A stretch of 64,000 nucleotides of DNA from G963666705 sp963666705 (GCA_963666705.2 CAXXKO010000029.1:496001-560000); one strand, 5' to 3'; shown: positions 45,733 through 55,020, numbered from the stretch's first letter. Notes: generated from the letters alone by a model not told the origin. A program made the numbers and translations.

Positions 45733-46503
45733 ATGGCACGTTTTGATTTGACGGATTTCGAGTGGTCAGTGATCGAACCTCTATTGCCGAACAAGCCGCG
45801 CGGTGTGCCGCGTGTTGATGACCGTCGGGTCTTGAACGGTATTTTCTGGCGTTTGCGAACGGGGGCGCCGTGGGCGGATATCCCGTCACGCTACGGCCCT
45901 TACACGACCTGTGTGAATCGTTTTAACCGGTGGCGCAAGGCGGGTGTCTGGGATCGTCTTTTGGAAGGCGTATCAAAGGCCTATGACGGCGACATTCAGA
46001 TGATCGACTCGTCTTCCGTCCGGGTCCATCAGCATGCCGCGAACGGTAAAAAAAAAGACCTGCGATCCCGTTGCATGGGTCGCTCCCGGGGTGGCTTGAC
46101 GACAAAGATCCACGCCCTCGTCGACGCCATGGGTCTGCCCATCGCCCTGAAGCTCACCGAAGGCCAGGCCCACGACGGGCGCAGCGCCGTGGATATGTTC
46201 GACACCGTGGGGGCCGGAAATATCCTTTTGGCGGATCGCGCTTACGACTCCAATGCGCTTCGTGAATGGCTCGACGAACGTGGGGCCTGGGGAAACATCC
46301 GCGCCATGCCGAACCGCCTCGAACCACCAGCCTTCAGCCACTGGCTTTACAAGCAGCGCAACGCCGTCGAGCGTTTCTTCAATAAACTCAAACAGTTCCG
46401 TGCCGTGGCAACGCGCTACGACAAGCGGGATGACAACTACCTCGCTTCCGTTAAACTCGCGTCACTGCGTATATGGCTTCGATTTAATGAGTCGGTGGCC
46501 TAG
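45733..46503 (+). CDS. IS5-family transposase
   Basis: A 256-residue transposase in one frame. An N-terminal DUF4096-like part (L-T-D-F-E-W-S-V-I-E-P-L-L-P) is followed by DDE motifs I-D-S-S-S-V-R-V-H, L-A-D-R-A-Y-D-S and R-N-A-V-E-R-F-F-N-K-L-K. A run of nine A at codons for K-K-K lies where related elements use a programmed frameshift, but here no shift is needed. No clear inverted ends were found; the right side is replaced by palindromic element P1, whose CTAG gives the TAG stop. Confidence 0.92.
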   Translation: MARFDLTDFEWSVIEPLLPNKPRGVPRVDDRRVLNGIFWRLRTGAPWADIPSRYGPYTTCVNRFNRWRKAGVWDRLLEGVSKAYDGDIQMIDSSSVRVHQHAANGKKKDLRSRCMGRSRGGLTTKIHALVDAMGLPIALKLTEGQAHDGRSAVDMFDTVGAGNILLADRAYDSNALREWLDERGAWGNIRAMPNRLEPPAFSHWLYKQRNAVERFFNKLKQFRAVATRYDKRDDNYLASVKLASLRIWLRFNESVA

Positions 46504-46651
46504 AGCGGCTCCGCTTTGATCGGACCCACTCTAGCCCTATTTGTCGCTCGCGGCAGCGGACCAAGAGGTCCGCGCCTGCGCGGGCGCGCCGGGCGACTGG
46601 CGGGCCGCCTTGCGGCCTGGAGCGATTCCAGTCGAACTGGAATCGCTCCAG
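46500..46651. mobile_element. Palindromic element P1, copy 3
   Basis: Starts CTAGAGCGGCTCCGCTTTGA and ends ACTGGAATCGCTCCAG, so the right CTAG tip has decayed to CCAG. Internal hairpins are conserved. Its left CTAG supplies the stop codon of the IS5-family transposase. Confidence 0.88.
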
Positions 46652-46676
46652 CTTTCTTCCGCCGAGCGCGGCGCCG

Positions 46677-49028
46677 TCAAGGGCTTTGCCGCGAATCGTC
46701 GGGGATCAGCATGAGGACGCCCTCGGCCTCGGACAGCGCCGCCTCCCTGGTATCCGCGATCCGCAGGTAGTCGAAGTCGCGCCAACGTTCGGCGAGGTCG
46801 AGGAAATGGGATGAGAGGGGGTTGCCCGACTGCCCGGTCGCCGGCATCCAGAGGCTTTCGCCCAAGTCTCCCAGGTCGTAGACCGCGCGCATGCTCGCGG
46901 CGAGCCCGACCGGGTAGGCCCCGCTCCCGTCGTCGCCGAAGCTCGCCGCGCGGTGAATGGTGAAGGCGCCGCCCGAGGCCGGGAAGCGGAGCGAGAACAG
47001 ATCCTCGAGCAGCGGAATGCGGGCATAGACCCGGTGGGTGAGGGCGAGCTGGTGGGCCTTGCCCCAGCGCCAGGCGGCCATGTCGTCCCCGTGGGCGGCC
47101 GCGAGCGTCGCGAGCGCCCGGTCGAGCGCGAGCGAGAGGCGCGCGCCGCAATCCTCGACCGCCGCCGTCGCGGTATCGTCGCACCATGCCTGCTTGTCCC
47201 CGAGGATGGATTTCAGCACCTTGGGGCGCAGCCCCCGGTAGGCGGCGAAATCGTCGCCCAGCTCGTCGGCGAGGATCGCGCGCCGCGCCGCCCATACCCA
47301 GGCGGTGAAGACCAGCGGCTCGGGCCGGCCGGCGGCCATGCGGGCGTCCCAGCGGCGCAGCGCGGCGAGCGCCTCGCCGGCGCGCCCGTCCCGCCGCCCC
47401 ACCGTATCGAGCATGAGGGGCAGGAGGTCCAGGGCCATGAGCGAAAGGTCGTCGGCCTGCATTTTCGCGGCCTCATCGGTCCCCATGCGTGGGAAGCCGT
47501 CGAGCAGCTGGCCCAGGCGCTCGGCGCGGTAGGGGGCCGCCCAGGTGCGCCCCAGGAAATAGGGATAGTCGCGCCCGGCCGGCCGGTTGTTGGCGCTCGC
47601 GAGGCGGCCGGCGGGCGGGTTCAGGGCGTGGGGAAGCCGGTCGAAGGGAATGAAGCCGGTCCAGTCCCCTTCCCCGGTCCGGCCATCGGCCGGGAGGTAG
47701 CCGTCGCCGGCGCGCCGGATCGGCACCCGCCCAGGCGCGTAGAAGCCGATATTGCCGCTCGTATCGGCGTAGAGGACGTTCTGTTGCAGGCCCTGGAAAT
47801 CGGCGAGGGCGGCCACGAATTCGTCCCAGTCCCTTGCCCGGTCGAGGCGGAAGATCGCCTCCGCCGAACGGTCCGCGGCGAGGAGGTAGGGGGCTGAGAG
47901 GGCGAGGACGGCGCCCTCGCCGGCGATTTCCGCCGCGCCGGAGAGGGCATCGGAGATCACCGGCCCGTGGCGCGTCGCGCGCACCGTCAGCGTCTCGGTG
48001 GCACCGTCCTTGACGCCGATCAGCTCCTCCCGCGTCTCGAACGGGCGCGGGCCGTCGGGCGTCAGGTAGGCGTTCGCGTCGTCCGGGTCGAGGCGCTCCA
48101 CGAACAGGTCCTCGACATCGGCCTGGCTCGCGGTCATGCCCCACGCGATGTGGCCGTTGTGGCCGAGCAGGGTGAGGGGCACGCCGGGCGTGGTGGCGCC
48201 GGTCACGTCGAGGCCGGGCGCCTCGATGCGCGCCAGGTACCAAATGCCGGGCAGGCGCAGGCCGAGGTGGGGGTCGTTGGCGAGGATGGGCCGGCCGGTC
48301 GCGCTGTGGCGGCCGTCCACGACCCAGGCGTTCGACGCGCCCTGGCCGAACGGGTCGGGCGCGGGCACCGCCGCCGAGAGGATCGTCGGCCGGTCGGCCG
48401 CCGCGTCGGGGAAGAGGTCGAGGATGCGGTCGGGGCCGAGCAGCAGGGCCAGGTGGGCGCGCAGCAGCTCCTCGCGCCAGTCGCGCGAGAGCTGCATGGC
48501 CATGAGCTTGCCCCAGACGAGCGAATCCGCCGGCACCCAGGGCTCGGGCTCGTAATCGAGCAGGTGGAAGGCAGGGGGCAGGGTGCCGCGCCGCCGCGCG
48601 AGGAAGGCGTTGACCCCGTCCGTATAGGCGATGATGGCGCCGCGCAGCTCCGGCGAGAGCTGGTGGAAATCGCGCTCGGCCAAGCGATAGATGCCGAGGG
48701 TGCGCATCAGCCGGTCGAGCTCGAGCCCGGCCGCGCCCACGACCTCCGACAGCCGGCCGGCGCCGACCCGCCGGCTCATGTCCATCTGCCACAGGCGGTC
48801 CTGGGCATGGACGAAGCCGAGCGCGAAATAGGCGTCGTTCGCGGCCTTGGCCCGGATGTGGGGAATGCCGTTGCAGTCGCGGATGACCTCGACGGGTGCC
48901 GTGAGCCCGCGCACCGCCACCTCGCCATCGATGCGCGGGAGGCTCGTGCGCAGCCAGAGATAGCCGCCGCCGGCCACGAGGACGAGGAGGAGGGTGAGGG
49001 CGGCCAGCCCACGCCAGAGCCATTTCAT
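46677..49028 (-). CDS. Penicillin acylase-family Ntn hydrolase
   Basis: A 783-residue precursor of the N-terminal-nucleophile amidohydrolase family. An N-terminal membrane/signal segment (L-L-L-V-L-V-A-G-G-G) is followed by the alpha chain. The self-cleavage site is G-A-S-N-A-W, where Ser (around residue 233) becomes the N-terminal nucleophile of the beta chain. G-H-N-G-H-I-A-W-G and A-N-N-R-P are further family blocks. Members hydrolyse penicillins, acyl-homoserine lactones or other amides in the periplasm, and the substrate here is unknown. It begins 3 bp after the stop of the malonyl-CoA synthetase gene. Confidence 0.93.
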   Translation of the reverse strand: MKWLWRGLAALTLLLVLVAGGGYLWLRTSLPRIDGEVAVRGLTAPVEVIRDCNGIPHIRAKAANDAYFALGFVHAQDRLWQMDMSRRVGAGRLSEVVGAAGLELDRLMRTLGIYRLAERDFHQLSPELRGAIIAYTDGVNAFLARRRGTLPPAFHLLDYEPEPWVPADSLVWGKLMAMQLSRDWREELLRAHLALLLGPDRILDLFPDAAADRPTILSAAVPAPDPFGQGASNAWVVDGRHSATGRPILANDPHLGLRLPGIWYLARIEAPGLDVTGATTPGVPLTLLGHNGHIAWGMTASQADVEDLFVERLDPDDANAYLTPDGPRPFETREELIGVKDGATETLTVRATRHGPVISDALSGAAEIAGEGAVLALSAPYLLAADRSAEAIFRLDRARDWDEFVAALADFQGLQQNVLYADTSGNIGFYAPGRVPIRRAGDGYLPADGRTGEGDWTGFIPFDRLPHALNPPAGRLASANNRPAGRDYPYFLGRTWAAPYRAERLGQLLDGFPRMGTDEAAKMQADDLSLMALDLLPLMLDTVGRRDGRAGEALAALRRWDARMAAGRPEPLVFTAWVWAARRAILADELGDDFAAYRGLRPKVLKSILGDKQAWCDDTATAAVEDCGARLSLALDRALATLAAAHGDDMAAWRWGKAHQLALTHRVYARIPLLEDLFSLRFPASGGAFTIHRAASFGDDGSGAYPVGLAASMRAVYDLGDLGESLWMPATGQSGNPLSSHFLDLAERWRDFDYLRIADTREAALSEAEGVLMLIPDDSRQSP

Positions 49029-49031
49029 GGG

Positions 49032-50552
49032 TCAGCCCCCGGCCGCGAAGGTGTTCCCATAGCGCTCCCGCAGCACCGCCTTCTGGACCTTGCCCATGGG
49101 GTTGCGGGGCAGCTCGTCCACGAAGAAGACGCGCTTGGGCACCTTGAAGCCGGCCAGCTCGCCCTTGAGGGTGGCGATGATGGTGGCCTCGCTGGCCGCG
49201 CCGTCATCGGCCTTGACCACGGCCGTGACGGCCTCGCCGAAGTCAGGATGGGGCAGGCCGATGACGGCCGATTCGGTGACGCCCTCGATGCTATCGATGC
49301 AAAGCTCGACTTCCCTAGGATAGATGTTGAGGCCGCCCGAGATAATGAGGTCCTTGGTGCGGCCGACGATGGCGACATAGCCGCGCTCGTCGATGGTGGC
49401 CATGTCGCCGGTGATGAAGAAGCCGTCGGGGCGGAATTCCTCGGCCGTCTTCCCGGGCATGCGCCAATAGCCCTTGAAGAGGTTGGGGCCGCGGATCTCC
49501 AGGACGCCGATCTCGTTCGCCGCCAGGATGCGCCCGTCCTCGTTGGCCACCCGGGCCTCGACGCCGGGGAGGGGCGGGCCGACCTTGCCGGCGACGCGCT
49601 CGCCTCGAAGCGGGTTCGAGGCGATCATCCCGGCCTCGGTCATGCCGTAGCGCTCCAGCACCGTGTGGCCCGTGCGGGCCGCGAAGGCGGTGAACGTCTC
49701 CGCCAGGAGGGGGGCGGAGCCGGCGACGAAGAGCCGCATGTCGCGGCACGCCTCGGCGTCGAAGCCGGGCTCGGCGAGGAGCCGGGTGTAGTAGGTGGGC
49801 ACGCCCATGAACACGGTCGCGCGGGGCAGGAGGCCCATCACCGCGGCCGCGTCGAAGCGCGGCAGGAAGAGCATGCCCGTGCCGTTCAGGAGCACGCAGT
49901 TGATGGCCACGAAGAGGCCGTGGGTGTGATAGACGGGCAGGGCGTGGAGCAGCACGTCGTCCGGCGCGAAGCCCCAGCTCTGATGCAGGGTGAGCGCGTT
50001 CGAGGACAGGTTGGCGTGGGACAGCATGGCGCCCTTCGAGCGCCCCGTGGTGCCCGAGGTATAGAGGATCGCCGCGATGTCGTCGGCCTTGGCCGGGACG
50101 GTGGCGAAGGCAGGATCGAGGCCGGCGCTTCTGTCGGCGAGGGAGCCGCCACCCGCCGCGTCCAGGGTCAGCACATGACCGACGCCCACCGCCCGCACGA
50201 GGGCCGCGACCCCGGCCTCGGCCTCGGGTGCGCACACCACCACGGCCGGCTCGGCATCGCGCAGGAAATAGTCGAGCTCGGCGCTCCTGTACGCGGTGTT
50301 GAGGGGCAGGTAGATGGCCCTGGCCCGCATGCAGGCGAGGTAGAGGAACAGGGCCTCGGGCGATTTCTCGACTTGCGCCGCCACGCGGTCGCCCTCGACC
50401 ACGCCCAAGCGCGCCAGCAGGCGCGCGTAGCGGGCCGACGTCGCTTCGAGGTCGGCGTAGGAATAGCGCGGCCCGCCTGAAACCTCGATGAAGTCCCGCG
50501 ACCGGTCGGCCGGGAACCGGCTTTCGAACAGCGCGTAGATATTGTCGCTCAT
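49032..50552 (-). CDS. matB: Malonyl-CoA synthetase-like AMP-forming ligase
   Basis: A 506-residue ANL-superfamily enzyme that activates a carboxylic acid with ATP and CoA. Core motif 1 is Y-T-S-G-T-T-G-R-S-K-G (about 165-175), Y-G-M-T-E-A-G-M at about 300, T-G-D-M-A at about 390, and the C-terminal catalytic Lys lies in N-P-M-G-K-V-Q-K. The substrate-pocket sequence and length match MatB, which makes malonyl-CoA from malonate; methylmalonate or related acids are possible. It is coupled to the downstream penicillin acylase-like gene. Confidence 0.87.
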   Translation of the reverse strand: MSDNIYALFESRFPADRSRDFIEVSGGPRYSYADLEATSARYARLLARLGVVEGDRVAAQVEKSPEALFLYLACMRARAIYLPLNTAYRSAELDYFLRDAEPAVVVCAPEAEAGVAALVRAVGVGHVLTLDAAGGGSLADRSAGLDPAFATVPAKADDIAAILYTSGTTGRSKGAMLSHANLSSNALTLHQSWGFAPDDVLLHALPVYHTHGLFVAINCVLLNGTGMLFLPRFDAAAVMGLLPRATVFMGVPTYYTRLLAEPGFDAEACRDMRLFVAGSAPLLAETFTAFAARTGHTVLERYGMTEAGMIASNPLRGERVAGKVGPPLPGVEARVANEDGRILAANEIGVLEIRGPNLFKGYWRMPGKTAEEFRPDGFFITGDMATIDERGYVAIVGRTKDLIISGGLNIYPREVELCIDSIEGVTESAVIGLPHPDFGEAVTAVVKADDGAASEATIIATLKGELAGFKVPKRVFFVDELPRNPMGKVQKAVLRERYGNTFAAGG

Positions 50553-50966
50553 TCCCCCTCACATCGGCGCGCTTGCGTCGGCGCACATTAACCCGCCGTG
50601 TCCTGGCTTCGCCAGTCGGGGATCGAACGCCGCCGGTTGTCCCACCTCCAACGACGGTGTAGAGGTGGCGCGGTCCCTGTTATCGGCCCTCATACTTCGA
50701 CAGGCTCAGCATGAGGGCCTCACCCAGAGGCCTCATCCAGAGGCCTCACCCAGAGGTCCTCACCCAGAGGTCCTCATCCAGAGGGCCTCACCCAGAGGGT
50801 CTCATCCAGAGGGCCTCACCCAGAGGGTCTCATCCAGAGGGCCTCACCCAGAGGGTCTCATCCAGAGGGCCTCACCCAGAGGCCCCATCCAGAGGGCCTC
50901 ACCCAGAGGCCCCATCCAGAGGGCCTCACCCAGAGCCTGTCGAAGGGGGAGGCATGTGGCACGGCC
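50553..50966. other. Gene-free gap holding a repeat array
   Basis: About 400 bp between matB and the divergent alpha/beta hydrolase gene. The only clear content is the palindromic repeat with an expanded internal array at 50695-50945. Open frames through the array (Arg/Pro/His-rich, period 14 bp) are judged non-coding. Confidence 0.7.
50695..50945. repeat. REP-type palindrome whose loop expanded to about 16 tandem units
   Basis: Outer arms CTTCGACAGGCTCAG and GAGCCTGTCGAAGG frame about 16 head-to-tail units of 13-14 bp with consensus CCTCACCCAGAGGG alternating with TCTCATCCAGAGGG or CCCCATCCAGAGGG. In the middle the alternation gives a regular 28-bp super-repeat. Simpler versions of the same palindrome at 22895 and 54961 lack the array. 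Confidence 0.9.
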
Positions 50967-51821
50967 ATGGCGATGGAATCACATGCGATAAGCGCCCTCG
51001 GGCGGGGCGGCTTTCACCGCATCGCCTTTACGGAATGGGGGGCGCGGGACAATCCGCGCGTGCTGCTCTGCATCCATGGCCTGACGCGTAGCGGGCGCGA
51101 CTTCGACTTCTTCGCCGCCGCCCTCGAAGACGGCTACCGCGTGGTCTGCCCCGATATGGCCGGCCGCGGCGCGAGCGGCTGGCTCGCCGACAGCAGGGGC
51201 TACGGCTATCAGCAGTATTGCGCCGACATGGCGGCGCTCATCGCCCGGCTCGGGGCCGGCGGGGTGGACTGGCTCGGCACCTCGATGGGCGGGATCGTGG
51301 GCATGCTGATGGCGGCCATGCCGGGCACGCCGGTGCGCCGGCTGATCCTCAACGATGTCGGCCCCTTCATCCCCAAGGCCGCGCTCGAGCGCATCGGTGG
51401 GTACGTGACGGAGGAGCCGGTGTTCGATTCCCTCGCCGCGGCGGAGGCGCGCTTCCGCACGGTCATGGCCAGCTTCGGGCCGCTCTCGGACGAGCACTGG
51501 CGGCACCTCACCAGTCACGGCACGGTGCGGCGGGACGGCCAATGGCGCCTCCATTACGATCCCGGTATCGGTGATGCGTTCCGCGCCGGTTCCTTCGAGG
51601 ACGTGGACATGTGGGCCACCTGGGACGCCATCACCTGTCCCGTCCTCGTCATTCGCGGCGCGGATTCGGACCTTCTGCTGGCCGAGACGGCGCGGGAGAT
51701 GGGCGCGCGTGGCCCGGGCGCCGAGCTGGTGGAGCTGGCGGGCATGGGGCATGCGCCGGCACTCATGGCCGCGGACCAGATCGCGCTCGTGCGCGACTGG
51801 CTCGCGCGGACCGACGGCTGA
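50967..51821 (+). CDS. Alpha/beta hydrolase
   Basis: A 284-residue alpha/beta hydrolase. The oxyanion-hole motif is C-I-H-G-L-T (about 35-40), the nucleophile elbow G-T-S-M-G-G (Ser about 111), the acid Asp is in R-G-A-D-S-D-L-L and the catalytic His in G-M-G-H-A-P. The substrate is not evident. It opens a plus-strand run with two FAD oxidoreductases and an RraA-like gene, so a catabolic role such as ester or lactone hydrolysis is plausible. Confidence 0.88.
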   Translation: MAMESHAISALGRGGFHRIAFTEWGARDNPRVLLCIHGLTRSGRDFDFFAAALEDGYRVVCPDMAGRGASGWLADSRGYGYQQYCADMAALIARLGAGGVDWLGTSMGGIVGMLMAAMPGTPVRRLILNDVGPFIPKAALERIGGYVTEEPVFDSLAAAEARFRTVMASFGPLSDEHWRHLTSHGTVRRDGQWRLHYDPGIGDAFRAGSFEDVDMWATWDAITCPVLVIRGADSDLLLAETAREMGARGPGAELVELAGMGHAPALMAADQIALVRDWLARTDG

Positions 51822-51844
51822 GCGGCTGAACGGGGGAGGGGGCC

Positions 51845-53026
51845 TTGACGGACAGCTACGATGTGGTGATCGTCGGCGGCGGCGCGATCGGCAGCGCCAT
51901 CGCCTATTTCCTCATGGCCGAGCCCGGCTTCGGCGGCACGGTCCTCGTGGTCGAGCGCGACCCGAGCTACGAATACTGCTCCTCCGCCCGCGCCACCGGC
52001 GGCGTGCGCCAGCAGTTCTCGACGCCCGAGAATATCGATATCGGCCTCTACGGCGCCCAGTTCGTGAAGGAGATCGGCGAGCATCTTTCGGTCGGTGGCG
52101 AGACGGCCGACGTGAGCTTCCGCGAACAGGGCTACCTCATCCTCGCGACCGCGCCGGGCATCCCGGCCTTGAGCGAGACCCTGGCGGTCCAGCGCGCCCA
52201 CGGCGCGGATATCACGTTCCTCGACCCGGACGCCCTCGGGCGCCGCTTCCCCTGGGTCCAAACCGGCGGCCTCGCCGGCGCTTCGTTCGGGGAGCGGAAC
52301 GAGGGCTGGCTCGACCCCTACGGCCTGCTCCAGGCCTTCCGGCGCAAGGCCCGGGACCTGGGCGCCGAGTACGCCCATGACGAGGTCGTGGATCTGACGC
52401 GCCATGGCCGCCGTATCACGGGCGCGGTCCTGCGCGATGGCGGGGCGGTGGCGGCCGGCGTGGTCGTCGACGCCGCCGGTGCGCGCAACGCGGCCCAGGT
52501 CGCCGCCATGGCCGGGGTCGAGATCCCCGTCGAGCCGCGCAAGCGCAGCGCCTTCGTGGTGGCGACGCGGGAGGACGTCTCGGCCTGGCCGCTGACCATC
52601 CATCCGAACGGCGTCTGGGGCCGGCCCGAGGGCCGGGGCTACCTCTGCGGCGCCGCCCCGCCCGAGGACCAGGATCCCGCCGTCTGGGACTTCGACGAGC
52701 ACCACTGGCTCTTCGAGGATATTGTCTGGCCGACCCTCTACGAGCGCATTCCCGCCTTCGAGGCGCTGCGCGTCGAGCGCTCCTACTGCTGCCACTACGA
52801 TTTCAACACTTTCGACCAGAACGCCATCATCGGCCGCCATCCCGAGGCCGAGGGCCTCATCATCGCCACCGGCTTCTCCGGCCACGGCCTCATGCAATCG
52901 CCGGCCACGGGGCGGGCGGTGATGGAGCTGATCGCCCATGGCGGGTATAGGACCCTCGACCTCACCCGCTTCGGCGTCGAGCGCATCACGGCCGGCGAGC
53001 GGGTGCTCGAGGTCGCTGTATTCTGA
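51845..53026 (+). CDS. FAD-dependent oxidoreductase (DadA/glycine oxidase-like), paralogue 1
   Basis: A 393-residue flavoprotein of the D-amino-acid/sarcosine oxidase (DAO) class. The dinucleotide-binding motif V-I-V-G-G-G-A-I-G-S-A-I is at about residues 7-18, with A-T-G-G-V-R-Q-Q-F following. The C-terminal block G-F-S-G-H-G-L-M-Q-S-P closes the FAD site. The start is TTG 51845 behind a GGGGGAGGGGG ribosome-binding region, 23 bp after the hydrolase stop. It is similar along its length to the gene at 53739. It probably oxidises an amine or amino acid. Confidence 0.89.
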   Translation: MTDSYDVVIVGGGAIGSAIAYFLMAEPGFGGTVLVVERDPSYEYCSSARATGGVRQQFSTPENIDIGLYGAQFVKEIGEHLSVGGETADVSFREQGYLILATAPGIPALSETLAVQRAHGADITFLDPDALGRRFPWVQTGGLAGASFGERNEGWLDPYGLLQAFRRKARDLGAEYAHDEVVDLTRHGRRITGAVLRDGGAVAAGVVVDAAGARNAAQVAAMAGVEIPVEPRKRSAFVVATREDVSAWPLTIHPNGVWGRPEGRGYLCGAAPPEDQDPAVWDFDEHHWLFEDIVWPTLYERIPAFEALRVERSYCCHYDFNTFDQNAIIGRHPEAEGLIIATGFSGHGLMQSPATGRAVMELIAHGGYRTLDLTRFGVERITAGERVLEVAVF

Positions 53027-53048
53027 GCTAGACGGAAGGGAGAGGACA

Positions 53049-53714
53049 TTGGCACTGCAAGTGAACCCGGCGCCGGAGCCGTGGCTGAGCGGGGGCGATC
53101 TCGCCGCCTGGCGCGAGGTGCCCGTCGCCGTCGCCGGTGACGAGCTCAACCGCGCCCAGATCATGACGGCGGCCATCAAGCCCGTCGCCCCCGGCATGGG
53201 CTTCGCCGGCCTGGCGCTCACGGTCGGCATCATGGTGGGCGACAATGCCGCCATGCACTATGCCCTCGCCGACGCCTGGCCCGGTTCGGTCATGGTGGTC
53301 GACGCCCAGGGCTATGAGGATACGGCCGTGTGGGGCGGGATCATGCACTATGCGGCCAAGCGCAAGGGCCTCGCGGCCGTCGTCTTCGACGGCGCCATGC
53401 GCGACGTGGCCGAGCTGCGGGAATCGGGCCTGCCCGCCTTTTGCCGCGCCATCGTCCCCGCCGGGCCGCACAAGGGCTTCGGCGGCGCCATCAACGGCCC
53501 CATCCAGTGAGGCGGCGTGCCGGTCAACCCGGGCGACCTGGTGCTCGGCGACGACGACGGCGTGATCGTCATCCGCCCCGACCAGATGGACGGCCTGCTG
53601 GCGCGCTGCCGCGCCCGCATGGCCATGGAGGTGAAAATCCTCGCCGGCATCGACGAGGGCAAGACCACGGTCGAGCTGCTCGGCCTGCCGCCGGCCGAAG
53701 AGATCGGCCAGTAG
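53049..53714 (+). pseudogene. RraA-like (HMG aldolase/RraA family) protein with in-frame TGA
   Basis: From TTG 53049 (behind GGAAGGGAGAGGA) the RraA/demethylmenaquinone methyltransferase-like fold is complete at 222 codons, but codon 154 is TGA (53508-53510). It lies between N-G-P-I-Q and G-G-V-P-V-N-P-G-D-L-V-L-G-D-D-D-G-V. Upstream blocks D-A-Q-G-Y and V-F-D-G-A-M-R-D are typical of the metal-dependent aldolase class. The downstream part could restart at GTG 53517. Most likely a nonsense mutation or base error; readthrough cannot be excluded. It sits between the two FAD oxidoreductase paralogues. Confidence 0.82.
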
Positions 53715-53738
53715 CACCGGCGCCGGGGAGCGCACGCT

Positions 53739-54926
53739 ATGGCGCGGGCCTGGGACGTGGCGATCGTCGGCGGCGGCGCGATCGGTGGCGCCGTCGCCTA
53801 TTTCCTGGCGTCCGACCCCGACTTCGACGGCTCGGTCCTGGTGGTCGAGAAGGACCCGACCTACGAGTTCGCGTCCTGCGCCCGGTCGAACGGCGCCATC
53901 CGCCAGCAGTTCTCCCTGCCCGAGAACATCCGCATGTGCCTCTTCGGCCTCCAGTTCTATCGCGAGGCGGCCGAGCGCCTGTCGGCCCCGGGCGAGCCCT
54001 TCTCGCTGCCCTTCACCGAGCGCGGCTATCTGTTCCTGGTGGCCCCTTCGCGGATGACGGTGGCGGCGCGCAACAACGCCCTGCAATGCTCCCTCGGCGC
54101 CGGAATCGAGATCGTGCCGGCGGCGGCGCTGGCACGGCGCTTCCCGTGGCTCGACGTGGCCGGCATCGCCGCCGGCTCGCTCAGCATCCGCGGCGAGGGC
54201 TGGATCGACCCCAATACGCTCGTCCAGGGCTATCGCCACAAGGCGCGGGCGCTCGGCGTCACCTATCTGGCGGATGAAGTGGTGGGTCTCGTCCGCGCGG
54301 GCGATCGCATCACCGGCGTGCGCCTGCGCGGTGGCGGCGAGGTCGCGGCGGGTGCCGTGGTGAACGCCGCCGGCTACCATGCGGGGCGCGTCGCCGCCAT
54401 GGCGGGCCTCGCCCTCGATGTGGAGCCGCGCAAGCGCATCGTCTATGTCTTCGATTGCCGCGACGGCCCCGGCCCCATGCCCCAGACCTTCGATACCAAC
54501 GGCGTCTACGTGCGCCACGAGGGGGACGGCTACATCTGCGGCGTCTCCCCGCCGATGGACCGCGACCGCGCCTGCTGGGACTTCGGAATCGAATACGACC
54601 TCTTCGAGGACGTGGTGTGGCCCACCCTCGCGCGCCGCATCCCCGCCTTCGAGGCCATCAAGCTCAAGAGCGCCTGGGCCTGCCACTACGACTACCACCC
54701 GCTCGACGAGAACGCGGTCATCGGCCCGCACCCGGCGGTGGGGAACTTCTACTTCGCCAACGGCTTCTCGGGCCACGGTGTGCAGCAGTCCCCCGCCGCC
54801 GGCCGCGCCATCGCCGAGCTTCTCACCCACGGTGAGTTCCGTACCCTCGACCTGACCCGCCTCGGCTATGCCCGCACCGTGAGCCGCGAGGCCCTGCGCG
54901 TGGAGGAGGTGGTGGAGGCTTTCTGA
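53739..54926 (+). CDS. FAD-dependent oxidoreductase (DadA/glycine oxidase-like), paralogue 2
   Basis: A 395-residue DAO-class flavoprotein close to the gene at 51845: V-A-I-V-G-G-G-A-I-G-G-A near the N-terminus, then S-N-G-A-I-R-Q-Q-F-S, and G-F-S-G-H-G-V-Q-Q-S-P near the C-terminus. It lies 24 bp after the RraA-like gene. Two related oxidases in one operon may act on related substrates or form a heteromeric enzyme. Confidence 0.9.
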   Translation: MARAWDVAIVGGGAIGGAVAYFLASDPDFDGSVLVVEKDPTYEFASCARSNGAIRQQFSLPENIRMCLFGLQFYREAAERLSAPGEPFSLPFTERGYLFLVAPSRMTVAARNNALQCSLGAGIEIVPAAALARRFPWLDVAGIAAGSLSIRGEGWIDPNTLVQGYRHKARALGVTYLADEVVGLVRAGDRITGVRLRGGGEVAAGAVVNAAGYHAGRVAAMAGLALDVEPRKRIVYVFDCRDGPGPMPQTFDTNGVYVRHEGDGYICGVSPPMDRDRACWDFGIEYDLFEDVVWPTLARRIPAFEAIKLKSAWACHYDYHPLDENAVIGPHPAVGNFYFANGFSGHGVQQSPAAGRAIAELLTHGEFRTLDLTRLGYARTVSREALRVEEVVEAF

Positions 54927-54960
54927 ACGCGGAACCTGGCTACCCGGCCCGGTCCTCCCC

Positions 54961-55020
54961 CTTCGACAGGCTCAGGGTGAGGCCCTCATGCCGAGCCTCC
55001 TCATCCTGAGCCTGTCGAAG
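54961..55020. repeat. CTTCGACAGGCTCAG-type palindromic repeat
   Basis: CTTCGACAGGCTCAGGGTGA and, inverted, CTGAGCCTGTCGAAG form a hairpin of 60 bp between convergent genes (FAD oxidoreductase and SDR). It may act as a bidirectional terminator. Confidence 0.87.

Noticed and set aside
45733..46503. Programmed frameshift at the nine-A run of the IS5 transposase
   Set aside because: The transposase is already complete in a single frame, so no shift is needed.
47967..50480. A very long plus-strand open frame of over 800 codons
   Set aside because: It is antisense to the penicillin acylase-like and matB genes, is rich in Arg, Gly, Glu and Ala without domain motifs, and is a typical high-GC shadow frame.
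50695..50945. Possible CRISPR array
   Set aside because: Units of 13-14 bp follow each other without unique spacers and there are no cas genes.
50542..50991. Frames encoding Arg-Gly-Pro-His repeats through the tandem array
   Set aside because: The array period (13-14 bp) is not a multiple of three and the product has no family resemblance; it reflects the DNA repeat.
53508..53560. Bacterial SECIS element after the TGA in the RraA-like gene
   Set aside because: A GGTC lies at a suitable distance but no convincing flanking stem can be drawn; selenocysteine is kept only as a remote option.
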